A stretch of DNA of 64,000 nt from Sodalis glossinidius str. 'morsitans'. Lineage in GTDB: Bacteria; Pseudomonadota; Gammaproteobacteria; Enterobacterales; Enterobacteriaceae. Below the pieces are notes generated by a model. The model ran no database searches and was not told the DNA's origin. It worked only from the letters and a program-made list of their open reading frames with translations. The position numbers were made by a program, and so were the translations under genes. Location of the stretch: positions 434,001 to 498,000 of the forward strand of contig NC_007712.1 in assembly GCF_000010085.1 (NCBI RefSeq), given 5' to 3'. Shown piece by piece: positions 8,072 to 16,157 of the stretch. Each line of letters begins with the position of its first letter. Position 1 is the first letter of the stretch.

Positions 8072-9370
8072 ATGGAGCCTTTCAAGTTCACCAAATCAAA
8101 GCTCAGCGAGCTTCCTGCTGCACAAAAAGGTCGGCAGGACGAGTATTACGATAACCATGTGAGAGGCTTGCGTCTTAGAGTCGGTGCCACTGGCCTTAAG
8201 ACGTTTTACGCTGTCAGGAAGGTCAAGAGCAAGTTCATCAGGACAGCGCTTGGCCGGTTTCCTGAAATCTCAGTAGAGCAGGCCAGAGAAATGGCGCTTG
8301 AAACGTTGGGTGGGATAGGAGCTACGGGAAAGAACCCAAACGAAACACGGAAGGAAACGCAGCGGGCAAATGTAACACTTAGCGAAGCGTTGGAGCTATA
8401 TATTGAGACACGTGGAAGTAGGCTTAAAGTAACAACTGCTAATCAGTATAGGCGCTTGCTCACTAATTTTTCCTGTGATTGGTTGAACAGGCCAATAGCG
8501 AAGATTTCAAGAGATGACACTCAAAGCAGGCACAAGGCTATTACAGATGGTTTGGTATGGTTTGGAGCTAAGCTGGCTAAATTGCGCAAGGGAGCAGGAA
8601 GTAAAGCATAGGCAGATTTGTGGGGAAGAGCTTTACGGGCTGTTTATAATTTTGCTTATGACAATTACCGTGACGAAGAGGGTATCAAGTTATTGCCTGA
8701 ACCTCCGACAATTGCATTAAGTACAAAACGCCAGTGGCATGGCCTAGTGAGAAAAAATACTCGTATTCGTAATCATGAGTTAGGGCGATGGTTACGAGCT
8801 GTTGACGTCGTCAGAGAAGAAGCGGAATTTAACAGGGATGACCATATAGCTGCTATTTGTGATGCTCTTGATATGGCTTTGTTTACTGGCTTACGTAGAG
8901 GTGAAGTATTTGGTTTAGAGTGGGATAGAGTGAATATTAATGGTGGATATTTTTGGATAGATAAAAATAAATATGTATTTGCTTCTGCAAAAGGAGGAAA
9001 AATTACTGATCCTCGTAAAGCTATAGGTAAAATCATTGAGCAGATTAAATCGAAAAATAACGACAATGAAAAACCGATTAACTTTACTTGTCACGATGCA
9101 TGGAGAACTTTTGCGACTATTGCCGAGTTAAGTGGCGTTGGTACGTATGTATTAAAACGCTTAATGAACCATAAATCAGGAATGTCCTCTGATGTTACAC
9201 AGGGTTACATAAGTTTTCCTGTAGAGGAATTAATAGGGCCAGCAAAAATAATAGAATGTAAAATTCTCCACGAAGCGGGGATTGAAAGAAATATGTCAAG
9301 TGTGGAAAAAATTCTAGAGTCGTTATCAAATGAGGAAGATCTTAAGAAATTACTAAAGGACAAGGTATGA
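8072..9370 (+). pseudogene. P4-type tyrosine integrase with amber codon and core deletion
   Basis: Starts after a good GAGGGAAGGGA site. An N-terminal arm-binding domain (DUF4102 type: YYDNHVRGLRLRVG, FIRTALGRFPEISVEQAREMA) is followed by a core-binding domain. An amber codon at 8609-8611 interrupts it (KA-stop-ADLWGRALRAVYN); the frame is unchanged on both sides, so a Gln codon probably became TAG. The catalytic domain retains Arg in TGLRRGEVFGLEW, HDAWRTFATIAE (His and Arg) and the Tyr in GYISFP. About 30 residues including the beta-hairpin Lys are missing between YFWIDK and KYVFASAKGG. It would have recombined at ileX; now it is inactive. Confidence 0.88.
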
Positions 9371-9729
9371 AATGCTATCATCCAGAGTATACAGGTGGCA
9401 ATGAAAAACCACATGTTAATGACATTATAAAGTTAATGATGTCAGAAATTAAACTATCAGGTATTTTATCTCCCGGGGTTGTAAAGATTTTTAATAGGTC
9501 AGTGCTTGTAACTGCAAATAAAAGAATGGACGTTTGTGGTGTTTTTGAAACTATTTTTATGTGGATAAAAAGTGTAGCAATGAAAGAGGTTAAGCTTAAA
9601 ATACAGCAGCTTTCAGATGCAATAACAATAAAGTTTCCTTCTGGTAATATTTATGACTTACCTACAATCATCAAAAATGTAAAATATGCGAATAAAAAAT
9701 CTCCATTCCTTTTAATAATGCTGAGATAA
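9367..9729 (+). CDS. Hypothetical AT-rich prophage protein
   Basis: 120 residues, Lys/Ile rich, no recognised family. Its ATG overlaps the integrase stop codon (ATGA), so the two were translationally coupled. A DIIKLMMSEIKLSGILSPGVV segment could be helical. Base composition is clearly more AT-rich than the host core, pointing to acquired DNA. Confidence 0.5.
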   Translation: MKCYHPEYTGGNEKPHVNDIIKLMMSEIKLSGILSPGVVKIFNRSVLVTANKRMDVCGVFETIFMWIKSVAMKEVKLKIQQLSDAITIKFPSGNIYDLPTIIKNVKYANKKSPFLLIMLR

Positions 9730-9815
9730 GTACATTTTCTACAAGTATTTATTTGGCGGAAATAGGACATACATAGCAATCCTACGATATTCTTACTGTC
9801 ATTATAGATGAAATC

Positions 9816-10172
9816 GTGATGTGTAATTATATTGGTTATTTTAATTCTCAGTTTTATAAAGAGATCTCGGTGTTTGTTTTACATCAAGCACGGAAAAATA
9901 AAAATGTAGAATTGAATATTCCTGATAGAGATAAGCGTGGGCCAAGGAATAAACATTACAGTGAGGTTGTGAAGATTGTTAACCTTACTCTAGTTAAATA
10001 TCCTGATGTTTCAACTTATTCACTCTCAAACAAGATATCTGCTTATCTTTCTAAGCACCGTGATATTCCATCAATACAGACGGTAAGGCGATGGGTGCAG
10101 AATATTCGCGATGAACAGATGCAAGTCCCACGTAAGCCATATACAAAAAACTTCAAACTAATAACAATTTAA
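9816..10172 (+). CDS. Hypothetical AT-rich prophage protein
   Basis: 118 residues, not recognised. It is basic at both ends; the central part (YSLSNKISAYLSKHRDIPS followed by QTVRRWVQNIRDEQ) looks like a helix-turn-helix-type DNA-binding segment, with a putative recognition helix around IQTVRRWVQNI. If so it may be a small regulator, but this is inference. It lies in the leftward early region of the prophage. Confidence 0.45.
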   Translation: MMCNYIGYFNSQFYKEISVFVLHQARKNKNVELNIPDRDKRGPRNKHYSEVVKIVNLTLVKYPDVSTYSLSNKISAYLSKHRDIPSIQTVRRWVQNIRDEQMQVPRKPYTKNFKLITI

Positions 10173-10315
10173 GCTATTGATTAACAAGTGATCATTGGCT
10201 TAATGAGTATACTTTTTTGCCCTTAACGATTCTCATATTATTCTAATGATCATTTTATTTGCCTGATTTTTAAATTATCTTTTTCATCATGTTATCCCAT
10301 TAACTAGGTGAAAAG

Positions 10316-10474
10316 ATGAACTTGCAAGAACGTATGACTCGCAAAGAAGCTGCCGACTATATCGGTGTTACTTCAGCCACTATGGCTAACTGGGCATGCA
10401 CAGGAAAGGTAAAAATCCCCTATTATAAAGCAGTGCTTAAGAAAGTTATTTATCTCAAGAGTGATTTCGATTAG
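10316..10474 (+). CDS. Small excisionase/AlpA-like DNA-binding protein
   Basis: A 52-residue protein, too short for many gene finders, starting after AGGTGAAAAG. The sequence MTRKEAADYIGVTSATMANW is a MerR/excisionase-type helix-turn-helix (RKEAADYIGVT, then the recognition helix TMANWACTG), followed by a short wing (KIPYYKAVLKKVIYL). Small proteins of this fold in phages direct excision or activate the integrase. Position near the integrase supports an excisionase or early regulator role, which is inference. Confidence 0.6.
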   Translation: MNLQERMTRKEAADYIGVTSATMANWACTGKVKIPYYKAVLKKVIYLKSDFD

Positions 10475-10624
10475 TACCTAAAATCCACACGCCGCTAACA
10501 GGCGTGAATAAAAAGCATCGGAGAGGCTGAATGGACGGAAATTATAGTGGATATAGCTACTAAATCGGGGGCTGTTATGTTACCTCTAAAACTTACTGAA
10601 AAAAATATTTGACAAAGGTGCTTT

Positions 10625-11125
10625 ATGGATCGCAAGATATTCACGTTGCCCCTCAATGGGCAACCGGGTTTAGCATCCCGAGTGAAGAAGCGAACATATG
10701 CCGCTTCAAAGTGCGGTTTTTTTACGTCCGAAACCTGCGTTGCGCCCCTATAATGGTGGGACGTAACGGGGGAGCCTTCGGGCTCGCCGGCTTCATCTTC
10801 TTCACCGGTATGCTAACCCCGATACGTCTCGCCACCTCGTTTAGCATCGAGGAGCGAGGTCCTTATGGATCCGAAGAAGAGGCCACAACACTATGGCTAC
10901 CACCCAAGCTCGCCCTGAGTTTATTATACCTACTGGATTATCCCCGAATACGAGACCACGCCTTACGGCAAAGTGTCGCTCACACGCCAAGACCGCCGTA
11001 CTTTCATCGCCATGTTTAAAGATAGCCACCTTATCTGGGCTGGCCGCAAGCTGGTTCGGGAGGCGGCCCATGGCAAAGCATTAAAAAGCCCCTCTTTGAC
11101 CTGTCTCAAATACAGGAATTCAGTG
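10625..11125 (+). pseudogene. Decayed phage early ORF(s), Ash/Icd-like region
   Basis: A 42-codon frame at 10625-10753 ends in TAA but continues in frame with phage-like Ser/Pro-rich sequence typical of the leader region of P4-like phages (Ash or Icd-like ORFs). Further on, an ATG at 10893 starts MATTQARPEFI. After a shift the neighbouring frame reads YTYWIIPEYETTPYGKVSLT and RRTFIAMFKDSHLIWAGRK, which looks like a real protein. I cannot name the family with certainty. The pieces are split over at least two frames, so the region is marked as decayed. Confidence 0.35.
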
Positions 11126-11139
11126 ATGTCTTCCCGGAA

Positions 11140-11409
11140 ATGACGCCAGACCAGCTAGAGATAGCCATTCTGCTTTCGTTGGGCCTATCGCAGAAAGAGA
11201 TAGCCGTAATACGCGGTGTTGCCCCCAAGACGATTGAAATCATGTTGGGCACGATAAAGAAAAAATTCGATTTCCCCTCCTTGAACAATTTGCTTTCCCT
11301 GTTTCAGGTGCGCCTGGTGTTCTTTGCCCTGAGCGAATGCAAACGCCATAGCCACACCCGGTCTTCGTCGAGCGTCGATAACGGCGATGAGGGGGGGACC
11401 CATGTTTAA
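11140..11409 (+). CDS. LuxR-type helix-turn-helix protein
   Basis: An 89-residue frame whose first half is a LuxR/GerE-like helix-turn-helix: MTPDQLEIAILLSLGLSQKE followed by IAVIRGVAPKTIEIMLGTIKKKF, with the usual LSQKEIA scaffold helix and TIEIMLGTIKKK recognition helix. Open coding sequence continues about 20 codons upstream (SIKKPLFDLSQIQEFSDVFP) without a start codon, so the original start may have been upstream and lost. It was probably a regulator of the prophage early region. The C-terminal 40 residues match nothing I know. Confidence 0.5.
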   Translation: MTPDQLEIAILLSLGLSQKEIAVIRGVAPKTIEIMLGTIKKKFDFPSLNNLLSLFQVRLVFFALSECKRHSHTRSSSSVDNGDEGGTHV

Positions 11410-11599
11410 AATCATGATCACCCTGATTAACCACGCAACCGGCGACCGGCACGAAATGGTGCATAACGGCCCCTACAAGACCCGCGAATCCGCCTGGAAA
11501 GACGCGCAGAGAATGGCCTATGTACACGAAGGCCGACGGCTCCGTCACCTATGAGTGCCTTGCAAGAATTGAGGAGGTCAGAAATGTATAAAATATTAG
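11402..11599 (+). pseudogene. Small hypothetical protein, frameshifted (copy 1)
   Basis: MFKIMITLINHATGDRHEMV and YKTRESAWKDAQRMAYVHE are read from 11402. One extra base near 11530 shifts the frame to an early stop. Removing it gives ADGSVTYECLARIEEVRNV ending at a TAA near 11590, overlapping the start of the next, related gene. Beta-alpha-beta style small protein of unknown function. Confidence 0.5.
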
Positions 11600-11776
11600 T
11601 TATCTTTCGTAATGTGATCACTGGCGAAGAAAAAATATCAGAGTACACAAAAATACAATTCGCCTGGAAAAGCTGCAAAATTTGCCCGTAGATTAATGGA
11701 TGATATTACCTGCAATGGAACATACGCCGACGACAATGAATACACCGTAAAGGTAGTGAAGGTGAAACATGGCTGA
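11584..11776 (+). pseudogene. Small hypothetical protein, frameshifted (copy 2)
   Basis: MYKILVIFRNVITGEEKISE then, after removing one A near 11672, QFAWKAAKFARRLMDDITCN and EYTVKVVKVKHG. It is a diverged tandem paralogue of the preceding small gene (same pattern: YKI-x-I-x-N-x-x-TG, then AWK-A, then a beta strand). Both copies carry a one-base insertion. The end overlaps the start of the next gene at 11769. Confidence 0.5.
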
Positions 11777-12050
11777 TATGTTTATTTCTTGTCCTTATAT
11801 CGTCTATTTCTCCTGTATCGATCCTGACGATGAATATATGACATGCGATTGTATCGTCGAGGCGATCACTGCAATTCAGGCAACAGGTCAAGTCAAAACC
11901 TATTTAAAGCAGATAGGTTTTAGAAAAATAAAAATATCGAAATGCCATTTGGCTACACTGTATGATATCGAAAAAATGAACTCTCTAATAGACAGTTATA
12001 TTGGTTTTAGAACAGAAAAAGACACGTTGCATCAAAAGAGGATTCTATAG
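11769..12050 (+). CDS. Hypothetical prophage protein
   Basis: 93 residues with several Cys (SCPYIVYFSC, MTCDC, KCHLA) but without a clear zinc-ribbon spacing. Starts overlapping the previous gene's end, so it belongs to the same early operon. No family recognised. Confidence 0.45.
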   Translation: MADMFISCPYIVYFSCIDPDDEYMTCDCIVEAITAIQATGQVKTYLKQIGFRKIKISKCHLATLYDIEKMNSLIDSYIGFRTEKDTLHQKRIL

Positions 12051-12141
12051 AAGGGCATGCTAAGAAGAAAATATTTTTAGTGTATCAATAGCTGGAAAAA
12101 TCAGTTGCAATATAGTGTCTAATTTATCTGAGGAATTGATA

Positions 12142-12477
12142 ATGAAAAAATCACCCATGCTCTCATCAGCGCAGGTCATCGCTTTATCAAAAATTGGCAA
12201 AAAGCAGCCTGAAAGCCAGAGCGAGACCACGCATAAAAACCATATAAGCATTGAATCTTACCATAAATTCAATCGTTCGCGTGATGTATCCGTTTATATC
12301 TATCAGGATTTAATACGCCGTGAAATACACATTAGATACCCGGACTACATACCACATTTATTCAGTTACATTCATGACGATATTGTTGATATATTTGAGG
12401 AAATTAAGAAAAAAGGTCTGTGTGATGAATGGCTACGACAACAAGCCGCCTCTGAATCAATGAATACCACTGAATAA
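12142..12477 (+). CDS. Hypothetical prophage protein
   Basis: 111 residues from the ATG at 12142, chosen because GAGGAATTGATA precedes it; the longer frame from 12115 has no ribosome site. It contains YHKFNRSRDVSVYIYQDLIR and HDDIVDIFEEIKKKGL, probably helical and charged. It lies directly upstream of the primase gene. No family recognised. Confidence 0.5.
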   Translation: MKKSPMLSSAQVIALSKIGKKQPESQSETTHKNHISIESYHKFNRSRDVSVYIYQDLIRREIHIRYPDYIPHLFSYIHDDIVDIFEEIKKKGLCDEWLRQQAASESMNTTE

Positions 12478-12493
12478 AATAATGAGCCAAATA

Positions 12494-12515
12494 AAAGCGC
12501 CCATGGGGGCGCTTT
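12494..12515 (+). terminator. Hairpin before the primase gene
   Basis: AAAGCGCCC and GGGCGCTTT form a 9-bp stem with a short loop, just after the preceding gene and eleven bases before the primase ATG. It may be a terminator or attenuator; no T run follows. Confidence 0.45.
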
Positions 12516-12525
12516 GGAGTCTGTT

Positions 12526-14027
12526 ATGCATAGCCATCTGCATGGCGAAATTATACAACGCCTGATAAAGGAATTCCAGTTTGTCGAGCAAGGGGAATAC
12601 CTGCGAAAAGGCATTTGCCCCTATTGCAAAAAACGCGAATTATTTACCAGTATTGAGAAACCCTATGTGCTGCGCTGCGGGCGGGAAAACAAATGCGGCA
12701 GCGAAGTCATTGTTAAAGCGCACTATGACGATTTATTCAGTCATTGGTCAGAACGTTACCTGCCCACAACAAAACAGCCCCATGCCGCCGCTGAGGCGTA
12801 TTTACGCGAGGGGCGCGGTCTGGATATGGCCCTGATTGCCGGTTGCTACACACAGGAAAGCTATCACCAGAAGGGCCTGGGAACGGGACGGTGCGTTTTT
12901 CCCTGCCCGGCGGCACATACTGGGAGCGCCTGATTGACCAGCTGGAACGATTTGACCGCAAAGCCAACTTTGGCGGACGTTATGCCGGGCAATGGTGGTC
13001 GAGGGCCGCACAGGCGCTGACCGACCAAAAGGAAATCTGGCTGGTTGAAGGTATTTTTGACGCCATCAGCCTGAATCAGCATGGCGTGGCCGCCGTATCG
13101 TTGATGACCTGCCACAATTACCCGGAGAAGGCGTTACAGGCTTTGGCCGTGCTGTAAGATAACCGCCCGCGCCCTGTGCTCGTCTGGGCTCTGGACAGGG
13201 GAAACGCCGGAGAGCGTGCAATACGCAAGCATGTCGAACGCAGCAGGGCCGAAGGTGGAAAGCCAGGGCAGCATTGCCCCCTCGATGGAAAAATCAAGGA
13301 GGACTGGAACGACCTGCATCTCAAGGGAAAACTGACACCGAAGGACCTAGAGACCTATCGCTATTATGGCGTGCTGCTGATTGCCCGAAATGCGACCGAC
13401 AAGGCGTTGCTGATATTTCAGCACACGGAGCGACATGAATTTCATTTTGAGCATGATTCCCGCCTGTACTAGTTCAAGCTTGATATTGATCGGCATATGA
13501 AGGCGGTTGAACGTATTCAGGGTGCGGAGCCGCATTTAAACGAACGGGAAGCCAAAGCACTGAAAGAGTCCGGTGCGGTAGCCGAAATTGCTAATTGCTA
13601 CCCAACCCCCTTGTATTTCCAGAAATCCGATGCCACAGACGAAGCCTGGTAATATCTGCGCATTGATTTCCCCGGAGGTATTCCCCCAGTTAAGGCGACG
13701 TTCACCGCCGCACAGCTGGCGGCCCTGTTGGAAATATTGCCGATGATCCTGCCGTTGGATACAGAGCATTTGCGTTAAACACGGGAGGCCATCACACAAC
13801 TGGCCGTGGAGTGGATAAAGGCCATACGGAGCGATCACCCGAAGGTACAGGAATTTTGGGAAACCTGTGATTATCTGGATGCACACGACCCTTGGGGGGT
13901 TAACCATTCCCCGGAGCCAGGTGCTATCGCCATCAACTTTAACCACTCTCGTGCGGTGGCAAACGAACACAGGCAGCCATCTTTTGACATAACGGAAATC
14001 AAGAAGTTGCTCAAAACGGGACGGTGA
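12526..14027 (+). pseudogene. Phage DNA primase (TOPRIM type), multiply broken
   Basis: Starts at ATG 12526 after GGAG. A zinc-ribbon (CPYCKKRELF then RCGRENKCGS) opens the protein. After a frameshift near 12880 the frame reads GNGTVRFSLPGGTYWERL, then a TOPRIM-like segment (EIWLVEGIFDAISLNQHGVA and VLVWALDRGNAGERAIRKHV) and a long C-terminal part ending with ITEIKKLLKTGR. In that one frame four stop codons occur (13155 TAA, 13470 TAG, 13650 TAA, 13776 TAA), with good coding sequence between them. It would have made primers for phage replication. It resembles primases of P2/P4-related prophages, but I cannot see an intact helicase domain. Clearly dead. Confidence 0.8.
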
Positions 14028-14190
14028 CGCAAATTCTGCGGTATCAAAAGCGTGAGGAGCAAGGTTAATGCGGCTTGCAACGGCGCTCGCCCCCTCGTGC
14101 ATTCTCAACGACTTCCCGAGGTTGTACGATGCTAGATATTTGACGTCGAGGGTTAACCGATTTCATTGTCTTCCAGATAGCCTGTCAATG

Positions 14191-14233
14191 CGCCATACGG
14201 CCAGACATGTCGGTATGGCGTTTTCTTTTTTCC
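14191..14233 (+). terminator. Rho-independent terminator after primase region
   Basis: CGCCATAC (14191-14198) pairs with GTATGGCG (14213-14220), with a further GACATGTC element inside, and is followed by TTTTCTTTTTT. This is a good intrinsic terminator for the plus-strand early operon. Confidence 0.75.
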
Positions 14234-14399
14234 ACCCCATCCAAGTGGCTCTTCCAGCCTTCTGCCCTGTCCCCCCGCCATAACGGCAGTCACGCCATTC
14301 CCCAGACATGGGTGCTGGCTAAAATACCCTACCGGATGAACGCAAACAGATGCTGACGTTGATGGAAAAACAGGCTCAAAAAGGGACAAGCAATTCACA

Positions 14400-14700
14400 A
14401 ACAAAATAAAAACATAAATACAACAAATCAGTCTATAAATCGTACAAATATAAAAGGGCTGAAAATTTTAGGGGGGGCTCGCAAAAGCGTTACAACCGTT
14501 ACAAAATCAAAAATACACTCTATTATTATGATAAATAAGAAGAATTTTATATCGGCAAAGCGTTACAAAACCATTACAAAGGCGTTACGTGTAACGGTTT
14601 TAGTAACGCTTTGTAATGGTAAGGGCGTTACAGGTTTTTATTTTAAAAATCATTGCGTTATTATGCTGTTTTAGGGGATGTAATGGTTTTGTGAACCCCG
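14400..14700. other. Iteron-like GTTACAA array, candidate phage origin
   Basis: An AT-rich stretch followed by about nine copies of GTTACAA or its complement, some with one mismatch: 14489, 14498, 14562, 14573 and 14584 on the plus strand, complements at 14591, 14603 and 14611, and another at 14628; a related TGTAATGG lies near 14679. Several neighbours are spaced 9-11 bases apart, about one DNA turn. Dense iterons beside a primase gene are typical of a replication origin or cis-required replication region, as in P4-like elements. Function is inferred. Confidence 0.6.
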
Positions 14701-14767
14701 CTCCGAAAATAGCGGCAGGGCATCCAACATACTGATAATATCATGCAGCGATAGGTGTGTGTCCTGA

Positions 14768-15025
14768 TCAGGCCGCCGGCTGTTGAAGAAATTCCATCAG
14801 CGTCTTTCGCTGCTGCGAATTCATGCCTTTAACGGCGGCTTTAAGCCAAATGTCGGTGGTTTTTGCGCTCGGCGTCAACGTGTGGGAAAACGTAATATTT
14901 TGCACAAAGGTATGCCCACATTGCTTGTTGCTACAGGCACAATACTGAACCGCGAGCTCAGGATGAAGTCGAGCCGTTTTTTGAATAAACGCCGACGCGC
15001 CACACTCTTTTCATTAGTTTTTCAT
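14768..15025 (-). pseudogene. Ogr/Delta-like late activator, 5' end broken
   Basis: An 85-codon frame on the minus strand whose codons 4 and 5 are TAA TGA. After that it reads KECGASAFIQKTARLHPELA, then YCACSNKQCGHTFV, then HTLTPSAKTTDIWLKAAVKG, the layout of P2 Ogr / P4 Delta zinc-finger activators, with Cys pairs in CxxxxCGHTF. Family proteins switch on P2-type late promoters. The early stops remove the first Cys pair, so it is inactive. It ends just before the portal gene as in P2-like phages. Confidence 0.7.
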
Positions 15026-15076
15026 CGTACTTTACCCTCCATGCCAGTCAGTCTAAAATGCGGATAACATGATGAA

Positions 15077-16147
15077 TTATATCATTTTTAATGCCATTTT
15101 CGTATCGGTTTTTGCCGCCTCCTCACCAAACATCAGGTGCAAATGCGCGGGGATCTCCGGGTCATGATTGACGGCATCCCGTAGCATGCGCTGAAGCGGG
15201 ATCACCTCGTCCTGCCGGTAGGTTTCCCGCGCCTTGACCGGGTCGCCTAGACCCGCCGCATTGCTGGGAATAATCCCCGCCAGCCCGGCCGGGTAGCGAT
15301 GCGCGTTTAACACATCCCGAGCGCTGATATTCTTGATATTGCTGAACTCATCTTTGGCGCTGATATCGCCGATGGGAATAAATTTGATGCCCTCGGGATC
15401 GCCCTTCGGAATACTGACAAACAGCGTTTTAAAATTCCCGACCCCTTTTCCCTGCTCAACGCATGCCATGATTTGTTCTTCCATTTCAGGACTGAGGTTC
15501 GGATCATTGGTGTAAATGATGCAGCCCGTATGCGCGCCGTTATGGTAGTAGAGACGCCGAAAAATGGTGGCCTCGCTGTTAAGTAGCGCCGAGTGGATCC
15601 CGCCGATATAGTCCGGCAGGCCGTAAATTTGCTGCTGCGGATCGTACTGTTGCAGGAAAATCACGTCCTCTGGCGGGTAAACTAACGGCTCGCCCTGTTG
15701 CAATATGACGAATTCGCCGCTTTTGCGCAGGCGCAGATAGAGTGAGGGCAGCGGAGCCAGGGCGATCACCTCGCCCCAGCCGTTGCGCACTTTCAGGATG
15801 GCCAGATCGCCAAAGGTCAGGTAATCAAACATGCCGGCCTTCAGCTGCTCGTGGCTCAGGCCGCCATCCCGATAATCGGCGGCCACCATATTGCGCCGGG
15901 CATAGAGCACCCCGCCGTGCTGGCCGTTGAGGTTCACCAGCTGCGCCAGCGCCAGCCGGTCAATGGACAGTGAATAGTGATCGACCGCGTTGTCGTACCA
16001 GATATCGCGGTAATCGGTGCCGGTGGTCAGTACCGGTTCAGGATTGCCCAGGGTGCCGGTCTTGATCATGCTCATATGCCGCTGACGGCTGACGGCGGCC
16101 TTGCCACTGTTGCGCGCCGCCTGACGGCGGGGTTGACGTTTTTTCAT
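15077..16147 (-). CDS. P2-type phage portal protein (gpQ family)
   Basis: 356 residues, close to the 344 of P2 Q. A basic N-terminus (KKRQPRRQAARNSGKAAVSR) leads into the PBSX/P2 portal fold: LVNLNGQHGGVLYARRNMV, FDYLTFGDLAILKVRNGWGE, VIFLQQYDPQQQIYGLPDYI, and NHRYPAGLAGIIPSNAAGLGDP-like sequence near the C-terminus. Twelve copies form the ring through which DNA enters the head. It appears intact although its partner terminase is broken. Divergently placed from the scaffold gene, as in P2. Confidence 0.85.
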   Translation of the reverse strand: MKKRQPRRQAARNSGKAAVSRQRHMSMIKTGTLGNPEPVLTTGTDYRDIWYDNAVDHYSLSIDRLALAQLVNLNGQHGGVLYARRNMVAADYRDGGLSHEQLKAGMFDYLTFGDLAILKVRNGWGEVIALAPLPSLYLRLRKSGEFVILQQGEPLVYPPEDVIFLQQYDPQQQIYGLPDYIGGIHSALLNSEATIFRRLYYHNGAHTGCIIYTNDPNLSPEMEEQIMACVEQGKGVGNFKTLFVSIPKGDPEGIKFIPIGDISAKDEFSNIKNISARDVLNAHRYPAGLAGIIPSNAAGLGDPVKARETYRQDEVIPLQRMLRDAVNHDPEIPAHLHLMFGEEAAKTDTKMALKMI

Positions 16148-16157
16148 GGGTGTTGGC

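Noticed and set aside
14783..15067. 94-codon plus-strand frame beside the portal gene
   Set aside because: The minus strand of the same bases encodes the recognisable Ogr-like zinc finger, so the plus-strand frame is a shadow.
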